Shown here: piece after piece, positions 6,236-14,880 of the stretch
Numbering within the stretch: position 1 is the stretch's first letter
Layout of the letters: the number at the start of each line of letters is the position of its first letter
From: AC-43 sp963728855
GTDB lineage: Bacteria; Actinomycetota; Actinomycetes; Mycobacteriales; Micromonosporaceae
Assembly (NCBI GenBank): GCA_963728855.1
Contig: CAVSLN010000012.1
Coordinates: 248,001 to 312,000 of the forward strand
DNA: 64,000 nt
Direction: 5' to 3'
Program-made: the position numbers and the translations under genes
Notes under the pieces: model-generated
What the model was told of the DNA's origin: nothing
Database searches by the model: none
What the model saw: the letters and a program-made list of their open reading frames with translations, nothing else

Positions 6236-8970
6236 CAGGACAGCCCGTACGGGATGATCGTCTCGGCCGTACGGTGCACCACGCGGTCGAAGTACAGTCC
6301 CCGCCACGGCCTCGGGTACCACGTGGGGCCGCCCGGGTGCGGGTAGAGCGGGGCCAGCTCGCTGCCGTGTACGTCCAGCGCGACCCACGCGCCGACCGCG
6401 TCCAGCCGGGCGCCCACCCCGCCGAGGTCGTCGCGCAGCCGGGCCACGCCGCGCCACCAGCCCAGGACGTGCAGGTGCCGCTCCGGTCCACTGTGGAGGA
6501 TGCGGCGCAGCACGTCGGGCCGGCCGCCGTGCCGGGCGGTGGCCGCGTCGACCGCGTACAGGATGAGGAAGTGCGGCCGCGGCTCCGGCTCCTCGGCCGC
6601 GGCCAGCAGGTCGGCGAACCCGTCCGGCTCGGCCCAGCCGGCCGGCGACCACGGGGTGTCGCCGGGCAGCGCGGCGTGCAGCTCCCGGGCGGCGCCGAGG
6701 CTGTCCGGGTCGAGGCAGGCGACGGAGAAGCGGGCGGTGCCGTCCGGGTACTGGCGGGCCAGCGACCGGCCGGCGGTACCGAGCACGGCTCCCGCCTCGT
6801 CCACCCGGGTACCGAGTACGGCCAGGTTGCGCCCGGGCGCCCGGCCCAACCGCAGTCGCGCCGACCGGGCGTGTACGTCGATCGCCTCACCGAGCAGCGC
6901 CACCGGCTCGGTGGGCGGGGCCGAGGCCGGCGCCCCGGCGCCGGGCGCCTGACCGAACGCGGCTGTCGCCGGCCCGCCGAACGCGGTTCCGCCGGTGAGC
7001 GCCGCGAAGTCGGGGGCGTCGTGCAGTGCCGGTACCGCGTCCCCGTCGAACAGCCGTGGCGGGCTCAGCCCGGGCGGCCGGTGCCGCCACAGCTGGTGCT
7101 GCAGCGCGGTCCAGGTGTCCCGGTCGCTGGCCGCCGGGATCCGGACGATCCGGTTGGCCGCGGGCGAGCCGGAGTCGGCGTTGACGACCGCGTGGTGCCG
7201 GGGGATCGACTCGGCGGCCAGGTTGGTCTCCACGAGGATGCGGCGCGCCTTGGGCAGCGCGATGCGCAGCGTGAACTGGCCGACCAGCCCGGAGCGGCCC
7301 CACAGCGCCTCGATGCCGGACACGTCCTGGCTCGCCAGCACGAGGTGGATGCCCTGCGAGCGACCGCGCCGGGCCAGGTCTTCCAGCAGTGCGGCCGCCT
7401 CGGTGGCCACCGCGTCCCGCCCGGCCAGCAGGACCTGGAACTCGTCGACCACGGCGACGATCCGGGGCCAGTGCCCGGCCGGCTCCTCGGCCCGTAGCTC
7501 GGCGAGCGTGGTCACCTCGTGCCGCTTGGCCGCCTCGGCGCGCGCCCGCAGCTGGGTACCGAGGAAGCGCAGCAGGGCCAGCCCGAACTCGCGGTCGGTG
7601 TTCACGTTCACGCCGACCAGCCGTACGTGCGGCAGCCAGCTCGGGTCGCGCCGGCCCGGCGCGAACCGCGCGAAGGACACGCCTTCCTTGAAGTCGAGCA
7701 GGTAGAACTCCAGCTCGGTGGGGGAGTAGCGGGTGGCGAGGGCGCCGAGCCAGGCGTACACCAGGTTGGTCTTGCCGGTGCCGGAGGGGCCGCCGATCAG
7801 CGCGTGCGGGGGGTAGTCGGAGAGGGTCACCTCGACCAGCCGGCCGTCGGGGCCCTCGCCGATCGGAGCGGTCAGGCCGGCGGCCGAGGACTGCGTCCAC
7901 GGCTCCGCCGGCAGCAGGTCGGCGAAGACCGCCGGCTCCGGGCCCGCGGCGACCAGGTCGGCCAGCTCCCGGCAGGTCGTCGTGACCAGCTCCGCCGGCG
8001 GCGGCTCCACCACCACGGGCAGCTGGTGGTACCGGTCCGCCGACACATCCTCCACAGTGGACAGAAGGGGTACGGCGAGCCCGTGCACCACCAGGTGTAC
8101 GCCGCACGCGACCCCGGTACGCACCAGCCGTTCCAGCTGCGCGTGCTCGTGCCTGGACAGCTCGTCCGGCTGGCCCGACCCGAGCAGTACGGCCACCCGC
8201 CACGGTTCGGGACGCCGGCCGGTGGCCTCGGCGAGCGCGCGCAACGACGGGTACTCGCCGGCCAGTACGCCTTCGTTGATCCGGCGTACGTGGTCGACCA
8301 GGTCGTCGAGCAGCCGCCCGAGCCCGCCCGGCCCGACGAAGGTGAGCAGCCCGGCGCCGGAGAGCGGGGCGAAGCCGGCCAGCGCCCCGCCGCCCAGCTG
8401 CTCCGGGTCGTACCCGGCCAGCCGTACCGCGCCGGGCGGGGTGCTGCCCAGCGCGCGCAGCACGAGCGCGGAGATGACCTCGGCGCTGCCCTCGCCGGTC
8501 ACTCGTACGTGCGCGCGGTCCAGCAGGGGCACCAGCACCGGCACCTCCGGCCCCTCGACCGGCTCGGGCGAGTCGGTCGGGTCGGCGGGGCCGGCGGTCA
8601 GGGCGAGGGTGGACGGCAGCACCAGCCGCCCGATGCGCAGCGGACCGGGTACCTCGCCCCGCCCGATCGGCGTGGGCTTCCACTGTTCCCATGCCGTACC
8701 CGCGGCGCCCGGCGCCTCGCGCGCGGCGGCCTCGGCGGCGTCCCGGGCCAGGCCGGCCACGGCGAGCCGGTGCCGGCGCTGGATCTCCCGTACTCGCGCC
8801 TGGCGGGTCTGCTCGGCCCGCTCCGGTACGTCGGCGGCGGAGCGCCGTACCGCCTCCCGCCGCTCCTGCACAGCGGCCAGCCGGGCCCGGGCGACTTCCC
8901 GTACCGCCCGCGCGCCCGCCCGGGCTCGGGTCAGGTCGGCGCGGATCGCGGCGACGATCCGGTCGTTCAT
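6235..8970 (-). CDS. FtsK/SpoIIIE-like ATPase
   Basis: The 911-residue protein starts with a helical segment (residues 1-90), followed by a region with a degenerate nucleotide-binding look. The active FtsK/SpoIIIE-type ATPase domain has Walker A GGPSGTGKT at 393-401, FYLLDFKEG near 423, and Walker B IVAVVDEF at 504-511. A C-terminal domain (after about 690) has a degraded P-loop (LAVLGTRVDEAGAVLG). One working and one degenerate ATPase module recalls EccC of type VII secretion and conjugative translocases, but no membrane helices or FtsK gamma domain are seen. It sits in a four-gene set with a small helical protein, a 296-residue protein and a tail-anchored protein. Two TCCACWGTGGA palindromes lie inside it. 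Substrate and role are unknown. The ATG at 8970 begins MNDRIVAAIRADL. Confidence 0.85.
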   Translation of the reverse strand: MNDRIVAAIRADLTRARAGARAVREVARARLAAVQERREAVRRSAADVPERAEQTRQARVREIQRRHRLAVAGLARDAAEAAAREAPGAAGTAWEQWKPTPIGRGEVPGPLRIGRLVLPSTLALTAGPADPTDSPEPVEGPEVPVLVPLLDRAHVRVTGEGSAEVISALVLRALGSTPPGAVRLAGYDPEQLGGGALAGFAPLSGAGLLTFVGPGGLGRLLDDLVDHVRRINEGVLAGEYPSLRALAEATGRRPEPWRVAVLLGSGQPDELSRHEHAQLERLVRTGVACGVHLVVHGLAVPLLSTVEDVSADRYHQLPVVVEPPPAELVTTTCRELADLVAAGPEPAVFADLLPAEPWTQSSAAGLTAPIGEGPDGRLVEVTLSDYPPHALIGGPSGTGKTNLVYAWLGALATRYSPTELEFYLLDFKEGVSFARFAPGRRDPSWLPHVRLVGVNVNTDREFGLALLRFLGTQLRARAEAAKRHEVTTLAELRAEEPAGHWPRIVAVVDEFQVLLAGRDAVATEAAALLEDLARRGRSQGIHLVLASQDVSGIEALWGRSGLVGQFTLRIALPKARRILVETNLAAESIPRHHAVVNADSGSPAANRIVRIPAASDRDTWTALQHQLWRHRPPGLSPPRLFDGDAVPALHDAPDFAALTGGTAFGGPATAAFGQAPGAGAPASAPPTEPVALLGEAIDVHARSARLRLGRAPGRNLAVLGTRVDEAGAVLGTAGRSLARQYPDGTARFSVACLDPDSLGAARELHAALPGDTPWSPAGWAEPDGFADLLAAAEEPEPRPHFLILYAVDAATARHGGRPDVLRRILHSGPERHLHVLGWWRGVARLRDDLGGVGARLDAVGAWVALDVHGSELAPLYPHPGGPTWYPRPWRGLYFDRVVHRTAETIIPYGLS

Positions 8971-9073
8971 CGGCCCGGCCGGGTACGGCGGGCCGATAGG
9001 GGACCGTTCATCGCCGCTCCAGGTTCGCTGCGCCGCGCGCACCAGAACGCTGCCCGTCGCCGTGATCCGCTGT

Positions 9074-9964
9074 TCATCGGGCCACCCCGGCCCCGTCCGG
9101 TACGGGCAGCGGCTCCGGCGCGGTCGGGTCCAGCTGGCCCGGGTCGCGCCCCAGCCGGCGCAGCAGGACGCCGACGAGCACTCCGGAGGCGACCGCCGAG
9201 TCGGCGGGGTGGCTGACCGCGGGCGGCTCGCCCCGGCGGTTCGGCGCGGGCGGTACCCGGCACACCCGGGCGAGCAGCGTGTCGAGCACCTCCGGCGGCA
9301 GCCCGGGCAGCAGCTCGCGCACCGGCTCCCGGGCCGTACGGGTCAGCTCCGGCAGGTCCTCGGCGCGCGGCTGGTGCCCGAGCAGCTCCCCGGCCAGCTT
9401 GTAGAGCACCGGAGGCGCGATCGCGGCCAGCCCGAGCCCGACCGGCGGGGCGGCACCGGCCAGCTCCCAGCGCAGCCCGTCCCGGTCGCCGGTACCGCTG
9501 CGCCGGGCCACCGCACGCAGCAGGTCCGCGCCGGTGGCCTGACCCTCCGGCACCTCGTCCACCGCGCCGTTGGTGAGTACCCCGACCCGCTGCGCCCACC
9601 AACGCCCGAGCGGCGGTGCCGCCACCTGACCGGGCGCCTGCTGAGCCCGTTGCGGCTCGGGCTCGTCCAGGGCCCGGCGCCAGGCGGTGTCCGGAGGCGG
9701 GGCGGCGTCGACGGTCAGCCCGATCGCGGCCAGGTACCCGGAAAGGCTGTCCTGCGCCACGAACAGCGCCCGGGCGGCGTGCTCCAGGTGCTCGATGGCC
9801 CCCGACAGCTGCGGTACGCCGAGTGGCCGGCTGGACTCCTGCCGTACCCAGCTCAGCAGCGCGGAGCCCGCCCGCAGCCGGTCCAGCGCGGCGACCAGCT
9901 CACCGAGCGGCAGGTCGGCGGAGGACGCGTAGAGCCGTGCGCCCAGCTCCTCGATGAGGGACAT
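9074..9964 (-). CDS. unrecognised 296-residue cassette protein
   Basis: This is the second gene of the FtsK-like cassette. The product is soluble and largely helical. The first 100 residues (LIEELGARLYASSADLPLGE and on) look like a small helical bundle. The middle contains GRWWAQRVGVLTNGAVDEVP, and a third section contains LYKLAGELLGHQP and VLDTLLARVCRVP. No signal peptide, membrane helix or nucleotide-binding motif is seen. It starts 6 bases after the stop of the small helical protein and ends about 100 bases before the ATPase start. An adaptor or substrate-recognition role is possible, but nothing in the sequence proves it. Confidence 0.7.
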   Translation of the reverse strand: MSLIEELGARLYASSADLPLGELVAALDRLRAGSALLSWVRQESSRPLGVPQLSGAIEHLEHAARALFVAQDSLSGYLAAIGLTVDAAPPPDTAWRRALDEPEPQRAQQAPGQVAAPPLGRWWAQRVGVLTNGAVDEVPEGQATGADLLRAVARRSGTGDRDGLRWELAGAAPPVGLGLAAIAPPVLYKLAGELLGHQPRAEDLPELTRTAREPVRELLPGLPPEVLDTLLARVCRVPPAPNRRGEPPAVSHPADSAVASGVLVGVLLRRLGRDPGQLDPTAPEPLPVPDGAGVAR

Positions 9965-9970
9965 CGCGCG

Positions 9971-10231
9971 TCACAGGGCCGCGGCGTAGGTCTGGGCCTG
10001 CTCCACCGCGCTCAGCGTCGCGGCCAGGCACTCCTCCAGCTCGGAGTTGGCCTGGTTGAGGGCGCCCTGCACCGAGCCGACCAGCTCGTGCCCGCTGCCC
10101 TCGAGGGCCGCCGCCATCGTCTGCGAGGCCTCCGCGAGCTTCTCGCTCGCCGCCCGTACCGCTGCCTGACCCTCGCCGACCTGCACGATGGCAGCCTCGA
10201 TCGCGGCTTTCACCTCGGCGACGCTGGCCAC
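9971..10231 (-). CDS. small helical protein, ESAT-6-like in size
   Basis: The 86-residue product is almost entirely Ala/Glu/Gln-rich helix (AIEAAIVQVGEGQAAVRAAS and on). The size and two-helix look resemble WXG100/ESAT-6-like proteins, with a possible turn at LEGSGHELVG (about residues 43-52), but a Trp-x-Gly turn is absent. The GTG at 10231 has GGAGG eight bases upstream. It is the first gene of the minus-strand FtsK-like cassette and faces the YbjQ-domain gene across a 156-base divergent promoter region. Being first and small, it could be the cassette's substrate or structural subunit. Confidence 0.75.
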   Translation of the reverse strand: MASVAEVKAAIEAAIVQVGEGQAAVRAASEKLAEASQTMAAALEGSGHELVGSVQGALNQANSELEECLAATLSAVEQAQTYAAAL

Positions 10232-10387
10232 AAGCGGAACCTCCAGATCGCGGTCCCTCCATCTAATCAGGGCCGGTTTTCCTTTGAAAGAGCACTTTCG
10301 AGCGTCGGGTTGGCGACAGTTGTCACTACGCCCGGCGTGCTGCGCTACGGTCTGCGCGTTTGGTTCCGGCCGGAAGGAGCCCCGTCG

Positions 10388-11203
10388 ATGTCTACGGTTT
10401 CCCAGCAGCCGCAGCCTCTTCCCGACAGCGCCCGGGCGCGCCTCGGCCGCGCGCAGGCCGGCGACCGGGCGTTCTTCACCTCTGACCTTTCGGTCAACGA
10501 GTTCGTGCTGACCACGCAGGCCGGCTTCCAGCCGGTGGGAATGGTGATGGGCACCAGTATCTTCCACGTCGGTGTCCAGCCCGCGCGGTGGACCGTCAGC
10601 CAGGAGGTGCAGGTGCTGAGCCAGGCCATGTACCAGTGCCGGGAGCTGGCGATGGCCCGGATGGAGGCCGAGGCCGACACGCTGGGCGCGGATGGCGTCA
10701 TCGGGGTACGGATCCGGTCGCTGGACTACCCGTTCGCCTCCGACGTGCTGGAGTTCGTCGCGGTCGGTACCGCCGTCAAGGCGGGCGACCGGAGCTCGTA
10801 CCGCACCCCGGCCGGGCGCCCGTTCACCTCGCACCTGTCGGGGCAGGACTTCTGGACCCTGTGGCAGCACGGTTTCGTGCCGCGCTCGCTGGTCTTCGGC
10901 ACCTGCGTCTACCACCTAGCGCACATGACGTACCGGCAGATGCTGTCGAACCTCGGGCAGAATGTGGAGCTGCAGACCTTTACCCAGGCCGCGTACGACG
11001 CGCGGGAAATCGCCATGGCCCGGATGCAGTATGAGGGCGAACAGGTGGGGGCGGACGGGATCGTCGGGGTCACCGTGGCGGAGTCGGCGTGGGGCTGGGG
11101 CGAGCACGCGATCGAGTTCTTCGCGACGGGTACGGCAGTGCAGCGGGTGCATCCCGATGCTCAACCGGTCACTCCGAGTCTCACCCTGCCGTTGTCCGGT
11201 TAG
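10388..11203 (+). CDS. protein with two YbjQ-type (heavy-metal-binding) domains
   Basis: The 271-residue protein has two tandem copies of a YbjQ/PF01906-like domain. The first (residues about 38-125) contains FTSDLSVNEFVL, ARMEAEADTLGADGVIGVRI and EFVAVGTAV. The second (about 145-255) contains LVFGTCVYHL, ARMQYEGEQVGADGIVGVTV and EFFATGTAV. The family forms pentamers and is often called heavy-metal-binding, with little biochemical proof. The ATG at 10388 has AAGGAG eight bases upstream. It is transcribed away from the FtsK-like cassette and may share its control region. The domain duplication within one chain is clear. Confidence 0.8.
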   Translation: MSTVSQQPQPLPDSARARLGRAQAGDRAFFTSDLSVNEFVLTTQAGFQPVGMVMGTSIFHVGVQPARWTVSQEVQVLSQAMYQCRELAMARMEAEADTLGADGVIGVRIRSLDYPFASDVLEFVAVGTAVKAGDRSSYRTPAGRPFTSHLSGQDFWTLWQHGFVPRSLVFGTCVYHLAHMTYRQMLSNLGQNVELQTFTQAAYDAREIAMARMQYEGEQVGADGIVGVTVAESAWGWGEHAIEFFATGTAVQRVHPDAQPVTPSLTLPLSG

Positions 11204-11520
11204 TACGCCACTCAGCTATTCGGCCATAGGCTATTCGGCTATAGCCCGGATAACCGTCAGGCCACCCGCCGGTACCGGACCGGAACGTCCGCTCAGCCCA
11301 GTTGTTGAGACCCTGTACCGGCAGGTTACGGGCCCTGTCAGGCATCCGATAGTCTCTGCGTCACTACAAGCTCCGGAGATACAGTGATGCAGCCAGCCGG
11401 CGGTTGGTTACCCTGTGTCACCAGCAATGGAGACACCGCATTACCGAAATCATTGTTGATAGCAGCCCATCAATTTCTAGGTTCCGTCCTCGGGCCCGGA
11501 AAGAACGACTGAGGTTTGGT
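11204..11520. promoter_or_regulatory. leader region of dpgA with short repeats
   Basis: This 317-base spacer has no convincing gene. Near its left end GCTATTCGGC is repeated 15 bases apart (11215 and 11230), and the second copy runs into the perfect palindrome GGCTATAGCC (11237-11246). The right half (11340-11500) is noticeably AT-richer than the flanks and should hold the dpgA promoter. GAGG lies about eight bases before the dpgA ATG. Confidence 0.45.
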
Positions 11521-12591
11521 ATGGCCACCACCCCGCCCGACGTGCGCCCCAGAATTGTCGGAGTCGCCACGGCTAACCCGCCCACGGCCTATTCTCAGCA
11601 AGACGTTCTCGACCTGTACAAGATTGACGATCCGAAGATAATCTCGCTTTTCCACGGCAGCCATATCGACCGGCGTTTCCTCTACCTTCCCGAGATCGAG
11701 GACGGTGGCATTCCGCGTGACGAGCAGCAGGGCGCGCTGCTGATGAAGCACAAGCTCAACGGTATCGATCTCGCCGCGCAGGCGCTGCGGGCCTGCCTGA
11801 AGGAGATCGACGCCGAGCTTGAGGATGTCGGGTACCTCGCCTGCGTCACGTCGACCGGCTGGCTCACCCCGGGCTTCTCCGCGCTGCTGATCCGGGAGCT
11901 GGGCATGCGCCGGGACTGTAGCCGGGTGGACGTCGTCGGGATGGGGTGCAACGCCGGGCTCAACGGGCTGAACCCGGTCGCCAGCTGGGCCGCGGCCAAC
12001 CCCGGCAAGCTCGCCGTCATGATCTGCGTGGAGGTCTGCTCGGCGGCGTACGCGTACGACGGCACGATGCGTACCGCGGTGGTCAACAGCCTGTTCGGGG
12101 ACGGCGCCGCGGCCGTCGCGGTGATCGCCGACCCGGCCGCCGCCCGGCCCGGTGGTGACGTTCTGAAGTTCTCCAGCTACCTGGTGCACGAGGCTATTCA
12201 GGCGATGCGGTACGACTGGGACGAGATGCACGGCAAGTTCAGTTTCTACATCGACCGGGATGTGCCGTACGTGGTCGGTGCGAATGCGGAGAACGTGATG
12301 GACAACCTGCTCGAAGGTACCGGGGTCCGGCGCAGTGAGGTGGCGCACTGGATCGTGCATTCCGGCGGAAAGAAGGTCATCGACTCCGTAAAGATCAACC
12401 TTGGTCTGACGACGCATGACCTGCGGCACACCACTTCTGTGCTGCGGGACTACGGAAATCTCTCCAGCGGCTCGTTCCTCTTCTCCCTGAAGCAGCTGAT
12501 GGACGAGGGCAAGGTCGAGTCGGGGGACTACAACGTATTGATGACGATGGGGCCTGGCTCGACAATCGAGACGGCGCTGGTCCGGTGGTAG
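11521..12591 (+). CDS. dpgA: type III polyketide synthase, 3,5-dihydroxyphenylacetyl-CoA synthase type
   Basis: DpgA condenses four malonyl-CoA units and cyclises them towards 3,5-dihydroxyphenylacetyl-CoA, the precursor of the glycopeptide amino acid Dpg. The 356-residue chain has the chalcone-synthase-fold triad: Cys143 in VVGMGCNAGLNG, His280 in WIVHSGGKK and Asn313 in YGNLSSGSFLF. The C-terminal MTMGPGSTIETALV loop is also typical. RVDVVGMGCNAGLNGL and the SRVD context fit DpgA better than plant-like or RppA-type enzymes. It is followed after 20 bases by dpgB, its known helper. dpgC and dpgD, which complete Dpg acid formation, are not in the window. A related DpgA-like synthase with another product cannot be excluded. 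Confidence 0.88.
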   Translation: MATTPPDVRPRIVGVATANPPTAYSQQDVLDLYKIDDPKIISLFHGSHIDRRFLYLPEIEDGGIPRDEQQGALLMKHKLNGIDLAAQALRACLKEIDAELEDVGYLACVTSTGWLTPGFSALLIRELGMRRDCSRVDVVGMGCNAGLNGLNPVASWAAANPGKLAVMICVEVCSAAYAYDGTMRTAVVNSLFGDGAAAVAVIADPAAARPGGDVLKFSSYLVHEAIQAMRYDWDEMHGKFSFYIDRDVPYVVGANAENVMDNLLEGTGVRRSEVAHWIVHSGGKKVIDSVKINLGLTTHDLRHTTSVLRDYGNLSSGSFLFSLKQLMDEGKVESGDYNVLMTMGPGSTIETALVRW

Positions 12592-12611
12592 GAAATGGAG
12601 CGTGGGAGACC

Positions 12612-13310
12612 ATGACGAGTGTTGAGCGCCTGACCGACGTGCACCTCGAAGTCAATCCGCGGGAATCGTTGACGACCGCCGTCATCAACCGCGTGAACGC
12701 CGCCTGCGACCAGGTGGAGGACGCCCCGAAGGACGTCATCCTGCTGGTACACCTGCGTGACAGCGGGCTGGCGACCGGCGAGCCGTGGCCCAACGAGGTC
12801 GGTATCCACACGGTGAACCAGTGGGAGCGGGCGCTGCGCCGGCTGGAGCGCCTGCCGGCGGCCACCCTGGCCGTCGTCGAGGGCGAGTGCACCGGTCTGG
12901 CCCTGGAGACGTTGCTCACCACCGACTACCGGATCGCGAGCACCGAGGCCACGATCCGGGTACCGGCTACGGCCGAGGGCACCTGGCCCGGCATGGCCCT
13001 CTACCGGCTGGCCAACCAGCTGAGCGTGGGGCAGGTACGCCGGCTGGCCCTCTTCGGCGTCGAGGTGGCCGCCGCCCGGGCGGTCCAGCTGGGCCTGCTC
13101 GACGAGATCGGCGAGGACGCCGAGGCGCTGGCCCGGGCCGCGCTGGAGGTGCTCGGCGGCGGCCGCGGCAAGGAGCTGGCCATCCGGCGCCGGCTGCTGC
13201 TCGACGCGACGAGCACCAGCTACGAGGACGCGCTGGGCTCGCACCTGGCCGCCAGCGACCGGGCGCTGCGCCTGGCCCAGCGGGGCCTCGACGCGGGCGC
13301 CGGCCTGTAG
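12612..13310 (+). CDS. dpgB: DpgB-type enoyl-CoA hydratase-like helper
   Basis: The 232-residue protein belongs to the crotonase superfamily and aligns in layout with DpgB of glycopeptide clusters, which raises DpgA output and helps aromatise the polyketide. Visible features are the substrate-binding strand ATLAVVEGECTGLALETLL, where crotonases have an oxyanion hole, DYRIASTEATIRVPATAEGT, and the C-terminal helices RALRLAQRGLD. The ATG at 12612 lies 20 bases after dpgA with a GGAG site, so the two form an operon. The chain is shorter than a full enoyl-CoA hydratase, as is usual for DpgB. After the stop codon the sequence becomes repetitive and no third biosynthetic gene follows. Confidence 0.85.
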   Translation: MTSVERLTDVHLEVNPRESLTTAVINRVNAACDQVEDAPKDVILLVHLRDSGLATGEPWPNEVGIHTVNQWERALRRLERLPAATLAVVEGECTGLALETLLTTDYRIASTEATIRVPATAEGTWPGMALYRLANQLSVGQVRRLALFGVEVAAARAVQLGLLDEIGEDAEALARAALEVLGGGRGKELAIRRRLLLDATSTSYEDALGSHLAASDRALRLAQRGLDAGAGL

Positions 13311-13351
13311 CCGCGCGGTCTTCCGGACCCGGCCGCCCCTTCCCGGCAGTG

Positions 13352-13402
13352 TTACCCGGCGAGACCGGTTACCCGGCGAGACCGGTTACCCGGCGAGACC
13401 AG
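13352..13402. repeat. 17-nt tandem triplication
   Basis: Three head-to-tail copies of TTACCCGGCGAGACCGG follow one another exactly; the last ends AG instead of GG. They start 42 bases after the dpgB stop codon. No open frame uses them. Confidence 0.9.
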
Positions 13403-13450
13403 GGCGCCGTCGCCGCTCCTCCCATGAGGATGGCTGCGCATGAGGATCGG

Positions 13451-13490
13451 CTGCACAGGGTGCTCACACCGACGTGAGCATCCTGTGCAG
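13451..13490. other. long stem-loop downstream of dpgB
   Basis: CTGCACAGGGTGCTCAC (13451-13467) pairs with GTGAGCATCCTGTGCAG (13474-13490) around the six-base loop ACCGAC. The stem is 17 bp with a single G-U pair in the RNA. No U-run follows, so a classical rho-independent terminator is not obvious; actinobacterial terminators often lack one, and a recombination site or binding site is also possible. Confidence 0.75.
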
Positions 13491-13560
13491 GTCTGTGCGT
13501 GGCCGGGGGCCCGTCGGACCTGCCTCGTGACGTGGCTCACCGCGGCTGGTATAGCTGGCT

Positions 13561-13671
13561 GGTAGCCGCTCCGACAGGCTGCGCGGCTGACATGGCTGGC
13601 TGGTAGCCGCTCCGACAGGCTGCGCGGCTGACATGGCTGGCTGGTAGCCGCTCCGACAGGCTGCGCGGCTA
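13561..13671. repeat. three tandem copies of a 41-nt repeat
   Basis: GGTAGCCGCTCCGACAGGCT recurs at 13561, 13602 and 13643 with an exact 41-base period; the third unit is cut after GCGCGGCT. The reverse complement contains AGCCGCGCAGCCTGTCGGAG, the core also found at 45805, 45845 and 60062. Each unit has terminal AGCCGC/GCGGCT arms able to pair. It is non-coding here and ends about 98 bases before the next gene. Confidence 0.92.
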
Positions 13672-13768
13672 GGGCAAGTCTCCCGAACTGTGGCGCGGGA
13701 CAGCGCGGGTGGCGCGGGGGCACTACTGTGCCGGAGTCCGGGTCACCCGTCAGTCCAAGGAGGCTGCC

Positions 13769-14775
13769 ATGTCCGATCCGTATGGTCAGCCAGCCGACCC
13801 GTACGGCCAGTCGCCGTGGTCCCCTCCGCCCGAGCGCCAGCCGGGCTACCAACAGCAGCCGGGCTACCAACAGCCCGGGTATCAGCAGCCCGGCTACCAG
13901 CAGCAGCCGAGCTACGAGGCGCCCACGTACGGGCAGCCGACCCACCAGCAGCCGACCTACCAGCCGACCTCGGGCGGCGGGTACCCGGGCGGCGACTACC
14001 AGGGCGGGCCGGGCTACCAGGGCGGGCCGGGCTACCAGGGCGGGCCGGCCGCGGAGCCGGGCTGGTCGCCGTACCCCGGTCAACCGGGCGCGGCCCCGCC
14101 CGCGCCGCCGCGCCGCTCGCCCGCGTTACTCATCGCGGCGGTCGCGATCGTGGCCGTGCTCCTCATCGTCGGCGTCGTGGCCGTGGTCAACCTCGTCGGC
14201 AAGTCCGACCCGACCACCCCGACGGCGGCCAACGGCAGCGGCACCGCCTCCCGCGAGCCACCGCGACGGCCGGCCCGACCGCCACCACGGCCGCGCCCAC
14301 CCGCGCGGCCACGCCCACGCTGAGCACCCCCGACCGGATCGGCACGCTGCGCAAGAAGGCCGACCAGTCCCGGGTGTCCTCCATGCGCAGCGCCATGCAG
14401 ACCGCCGGACTCGGGGATCCATTCGCGGCTATCTATGAGGACACCGCGGCGAAGGGGCACGAGGTCATCGTGTGGGGCGGCACCGGCGGCGCCTTCGGGG
14501 TCGGCAACCCGCAGACCGAGCTGGACGCGTTCTTCTCGTCCGCCGGCACGCAGCTGGGCAGCGGCGTCAGCCTCGGCTCCCGGTCCGACGTGGACCCGGG
14601 CGCGTCGGGCGGCAAGGCGCAGTGCTCGAAGGTCAACGGGATGAGTACGACCATGACGCTCTGCGCCTGGCTCGGCGGCAACGTCATCGTCGGGTTCATC
14701 TTCTCCGGGATTGGCGTGGACAAGGCGGGCGGCCAGATCCGTACGATCCTGCCGGCCGTCGTCGTCAAGACGTAG
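13769..14775 (+). pseudogene. single-pass membrane protein gene with an internal frameshift
   Basis: A good start (AAGGAGG six bases before the ATG at 13769) opens a Gln/Pro/Tyr-rich N-terminus with PGYQQ and QGGPGY repeats. A membrane helix follows (ALLIAAVAIVAVLLIVGVVA, about residues 118-140), then a short Thr-rich linker. The frame then runs into arginine/proline nonsense and stops at 14323. The expected extracellular domain continues in another frame from about 14250 to the TAG at 14775 (TPDRIGTLRKKADQSRVSSM and on, then GHEVIVWGGTGGAFGVGN). One base gained or lost between about 14240 and 14270 would rejoin them. It may be a true lesion or a sequencing error in a GC-rich run. Similar Pro/Gln-rich membrane proteins are common in actinobacteria without known function. 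Confidence 0.7.
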
Positions 14776-14880
14776 AGCCGGCCGCCGGTTTGGGCGGTGC
14801 GCACCCGTCCCACCACTCCGGCGGTTCCTCGCGGGCGTGGACGACGACCCACCCCGGCGCGCGGCGACACGGACGCGAGG

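Noticed and set aside
7982..10387. Very long open plus-strand frame running into the YbjQ-domain gene
   Set aside because: It is antisense to the FtsK-like ATPase and its neighbours; open frames of this length are expected opposite GC-rich genes. Only the part from the ATG at 10388, with a ribosome site and YbjQ domains, is coding.
13561..13671. Possible CRISPR array
   Set aside because: The units are contiguous with no spacers and no cas genes are nearby; it is a tandem repeat.
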